Positions 4,519 to 5,704 of a DNA stretch of 5,704 nt are shown piece after piece. The position numbers and the translations under genes are program-made. Position 1 is the stretch's first letter; every line of letters begins with the position of its first letter. A model generated the notes under the pieces. That model worked only from the letters and a program-made list of their open reading frames with translations, had not been told where the DNA came from and did no database searches. This stretch comes from an uncultured Clostridia bacterium (GTDB lineage: Bacteria; Bacillota; Clostridia; UBA1381): assembly GCA_934489015.1 (NCBI GenBank), contig CAKSSN010000049.1, positions 1-5,704 on the forward strand, given 5' to 3'.

Positions 4519-4848
4519 ATGGCGAACAGAAAAAGAAATATTGTACTTCGCTGTCCTGTAACAGCAGAAGAACGAAAATTGATTGAATATAAAATGTCGC
4601 TTGTGCCGACAAATCAAATCGGGGCATATTTGCGTAAAATGGCGATTGACGGATATATCATATACACCGACACAAAGGACATTCGGGCTATGAATAAGGA
4701 ATTGCAGCGGATCGGCAGAAACATAAATCAAATTGCAAAGCGTGTTAATTCCACAAGCAGCATATATATGACCGATATTGAGGAATTAAAAGAGGATTTA
4801 CAGAATATATGGCGGTTACAAAGAACCATCCTATCAACTCTACGCTGA
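4519..4848 (+). CDS. mobC: MobC-like relaxosome accessory protein
   Basis: A 109-residue small DNA-binding protein expected to bind oriT and help the relaxase open and nick DNA. The N-terminal part (NIVLRCPVTAEERKLIEYK, about 7-25) has the beta-strand-then-helix layout of ribbon-helix-helix proteins. The C-terminal part carries RIGRNINQIAKRVN (64-77), the hallmark 'IG-N-NQIA-x-x-x-N' motif of the MobC family, followed by a helical charged segment (DIEELKEDLQNIWRLQRTIL). The ATG at 4519 is preceded by CGGAGG with an 8-nt spacer; a TTG at 4432 in the same frame would run through the palindromes and was rejected. The gene overlaps the relaxase by 40 nt, which suggests coupled translation. Confidence 0.92.
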   Translation: MANRKRNIVLRCPVTAEERKLIEYKMSLVPTNQIGAYLRKMAIDGYIIYTDTKDIRAMNKELQRIGRNINQIAKRVNSTSSIYMTDIEELKEDLQNIWRLQRTILSTLR

Positions 4849-5704
4849 AAAAAGCAATTCAGTATATCTGCAATCCCGAAAAGACCGACGGAACGCTGCT
4901 TATCGACTCATACGGCTGCACACCCGAAACTGCCGATATTGAGTTTGAATGGACGAGGAAAAAGGCAAAGGACAACGGCAAAGAGAGTCATCTTGCAAGA
5001 CACTTTATACAAGCCTTTGAGCCGGGTGAAACAACGCCGGAACAGGCTCACGAAATCGGAAAGAAATTAGCTGATGAAATTCTGGGCGGCAAGTACGAAT
5101 ACATTTTAAGTACGCATATTGACCGGGGACACATTCATAACCATATCATTTTTAATGATGTGAATTTTGTTGATTACAGGCACAGCCATATCAATAAAAA
5201 ATGGTATTACGATACACGCAAAATAAGCGACCGTCTTTGTGAGGAATATGGACTGTCGGTTATTCCGCAGAACGAGAATAAAGGCAAAAGCTATATCGAA
5301 TATACGGCGGCAAAACAAGGTACAAGCTATAAGGCACAGCTTAAAGCGGATATTGACAAAGCTGTCCGAAAGTCGCTCGATTATTCCGATTTTCTGCTGC
5401 GTATGGAAATCGCCGGATATGAAGTGAAACAAGGTAAATATATCTCGTTCCGAGCCGCAGGGCGAGAACGGTTTGTACGGGGCAAAACTCTGGGCGGTTA
5501 TTATACAGAGGATTCCATAAAAGAACGCATTTCAAAGAACGCTATACACCGACCGAAAAAAGCCAACCGCCGTATCAACCTTATTATCGACATTCAGAAT
5601 TGTATCAAGGCGCAGGAAAGCAAAGGCTATGAGCATTGGAGCAAAATATATAATCTGAAACAGGCAAGCCGAACACTTAATTTCTTAACAGAAAATAATC
5701 TGAC
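4809..5704 (+). CDS. Relaxase/mobilization nuclease, MOBP/VirD2-like (N-terminal part, runs off right edge)
   Basis: The first 298 codons are present. The enzyme nicks one strand at oriT through a tyrosine, stays covalently attached to the 5' end, and pilots the strand to the recipient. Motif I is STLKKAIQYICNPEKT with candidate nucleophile Y19; motif III is HIDRGHIHNHIIFN (103-116), whose histidines H103, H110 and H112 would bind the metal ion. This matches Pfam Relaxase (MobA/VirD2) as I know it. Residues about 180-250 (DIDKAVRKSLDYSDFLLRME, then GYEVKQGKYISFRAAG) look like the DNA-binding extension common in Tn1549-type relaxases. The C-terminal region is outside the window. The start ATG at 4809 lies within mobC and overlaps it by 40 nt; an AGAGGA sequence about 11 nt upstream may serve as ribosome site. 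Base composition is visibly richer in G and C than in the kinase and regulator genes. Confidence 0.95.
   Translation, partial: MAVTKNHPINSTLKKAIQYICNPEKTDGTLLIDSYGCTPETADIEFEWTRKKAKDNGKESHLARHFIQAFEPGETTPEQAHEIGKKLADEILGGKYEYILSTHIDRGHIHNHIIFNDVNFVDYRHSHINKKWYYDTRKISDRLCEEYGLSVIPQNENKGKSYIEYTAAKQGTSYKAQLKADIDKAVRKSLDYSDFLLRMEIAGYEVKQGKYISFRAAGRERFVRGKTLGGYYTEDSIKERISKNAIHRPKKANRRINLIIDIQNCIKAQESKGYEHWSKIYNLKQASRTLNFLTENNL

Noticed and set aside
5106..5535. Open frames on the minus strand opposite the relaxase
   Set aside because: They are antisense to a well-supported relaxase, lack ribosome sites and recognisable domains.

Overview
The window looks like part of an integrative conjugative or mobilizable element from a low-GC Gram-positive anaerobe, most likely a gut Clostridia (Lachnospiraceae/Ruminococcaceae type). 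Reasons: strong AAGGAG-type ribosome binding sites, AT-rich TTGACT/TATAAT promoters, a VanR/VanS-like two-component system, a lipoprotein transporter adaptor (single-membrane envelope), and a MobC + MOBP-type relaxase pair preceded by an XRE regulator, an arrangement I associate with Tn1549/CTn-like elements. The taxonomic and element-family assignments are from recognition, not from a search.

Left part, minus strand (about 3783 down to 1): a compact cargo module read right to left. A good promoter (3755-3783) drives a 67-residue helix-turn-helix protein, an OmpR-family response regulator and a VanS-like histidine kinase, each gene overlapping the next by 29 and 14 nt. After a 147-nt gap with a long hairpin, a consensus -10 hexamer and an 11-bp tandem repeat, come a lipoprotein adaptor (MacA/HlyD-like), a MacB/LolD-type ATPase, and the first 23 codons of an FtsX/MacB-type permease that runs off the left edge. 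The likely logic: the kinase senses a membrane-active compound or envelope stress, the regulator is phosphorylated, and it switches on the three-part ABC transporter, possibly through the tandem repeat at 1762-1783.

Centre (3718-3886): a 169-bp divergent intergenic region separating the cargo from the mobilization side.

Right part, plus strand (3887-5704): an XRE-family regulator broken by one in-frame TAG codon; two consecutive Rho-independent terminators (4231-4312); a palindrome-rich stretch (4407-4487) that is the best candidate for the origin of transfer; mobC; and the N-terminal 298 codons of a relaxase, which overlaps mobC by 40 nt and continues past the right edge. MobC and relaxase would assemble on the upstream palindromes to nick the element for transfer.

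No tRNA, rRNA, CRISPR array, insertion sequence or integrase is visible. The most interesting points are the dual terminator/promoter element between kinase and adaptor, the three-palindrome oriT candidate, and the nonsense mutation in the regulator next to the transfer genes.
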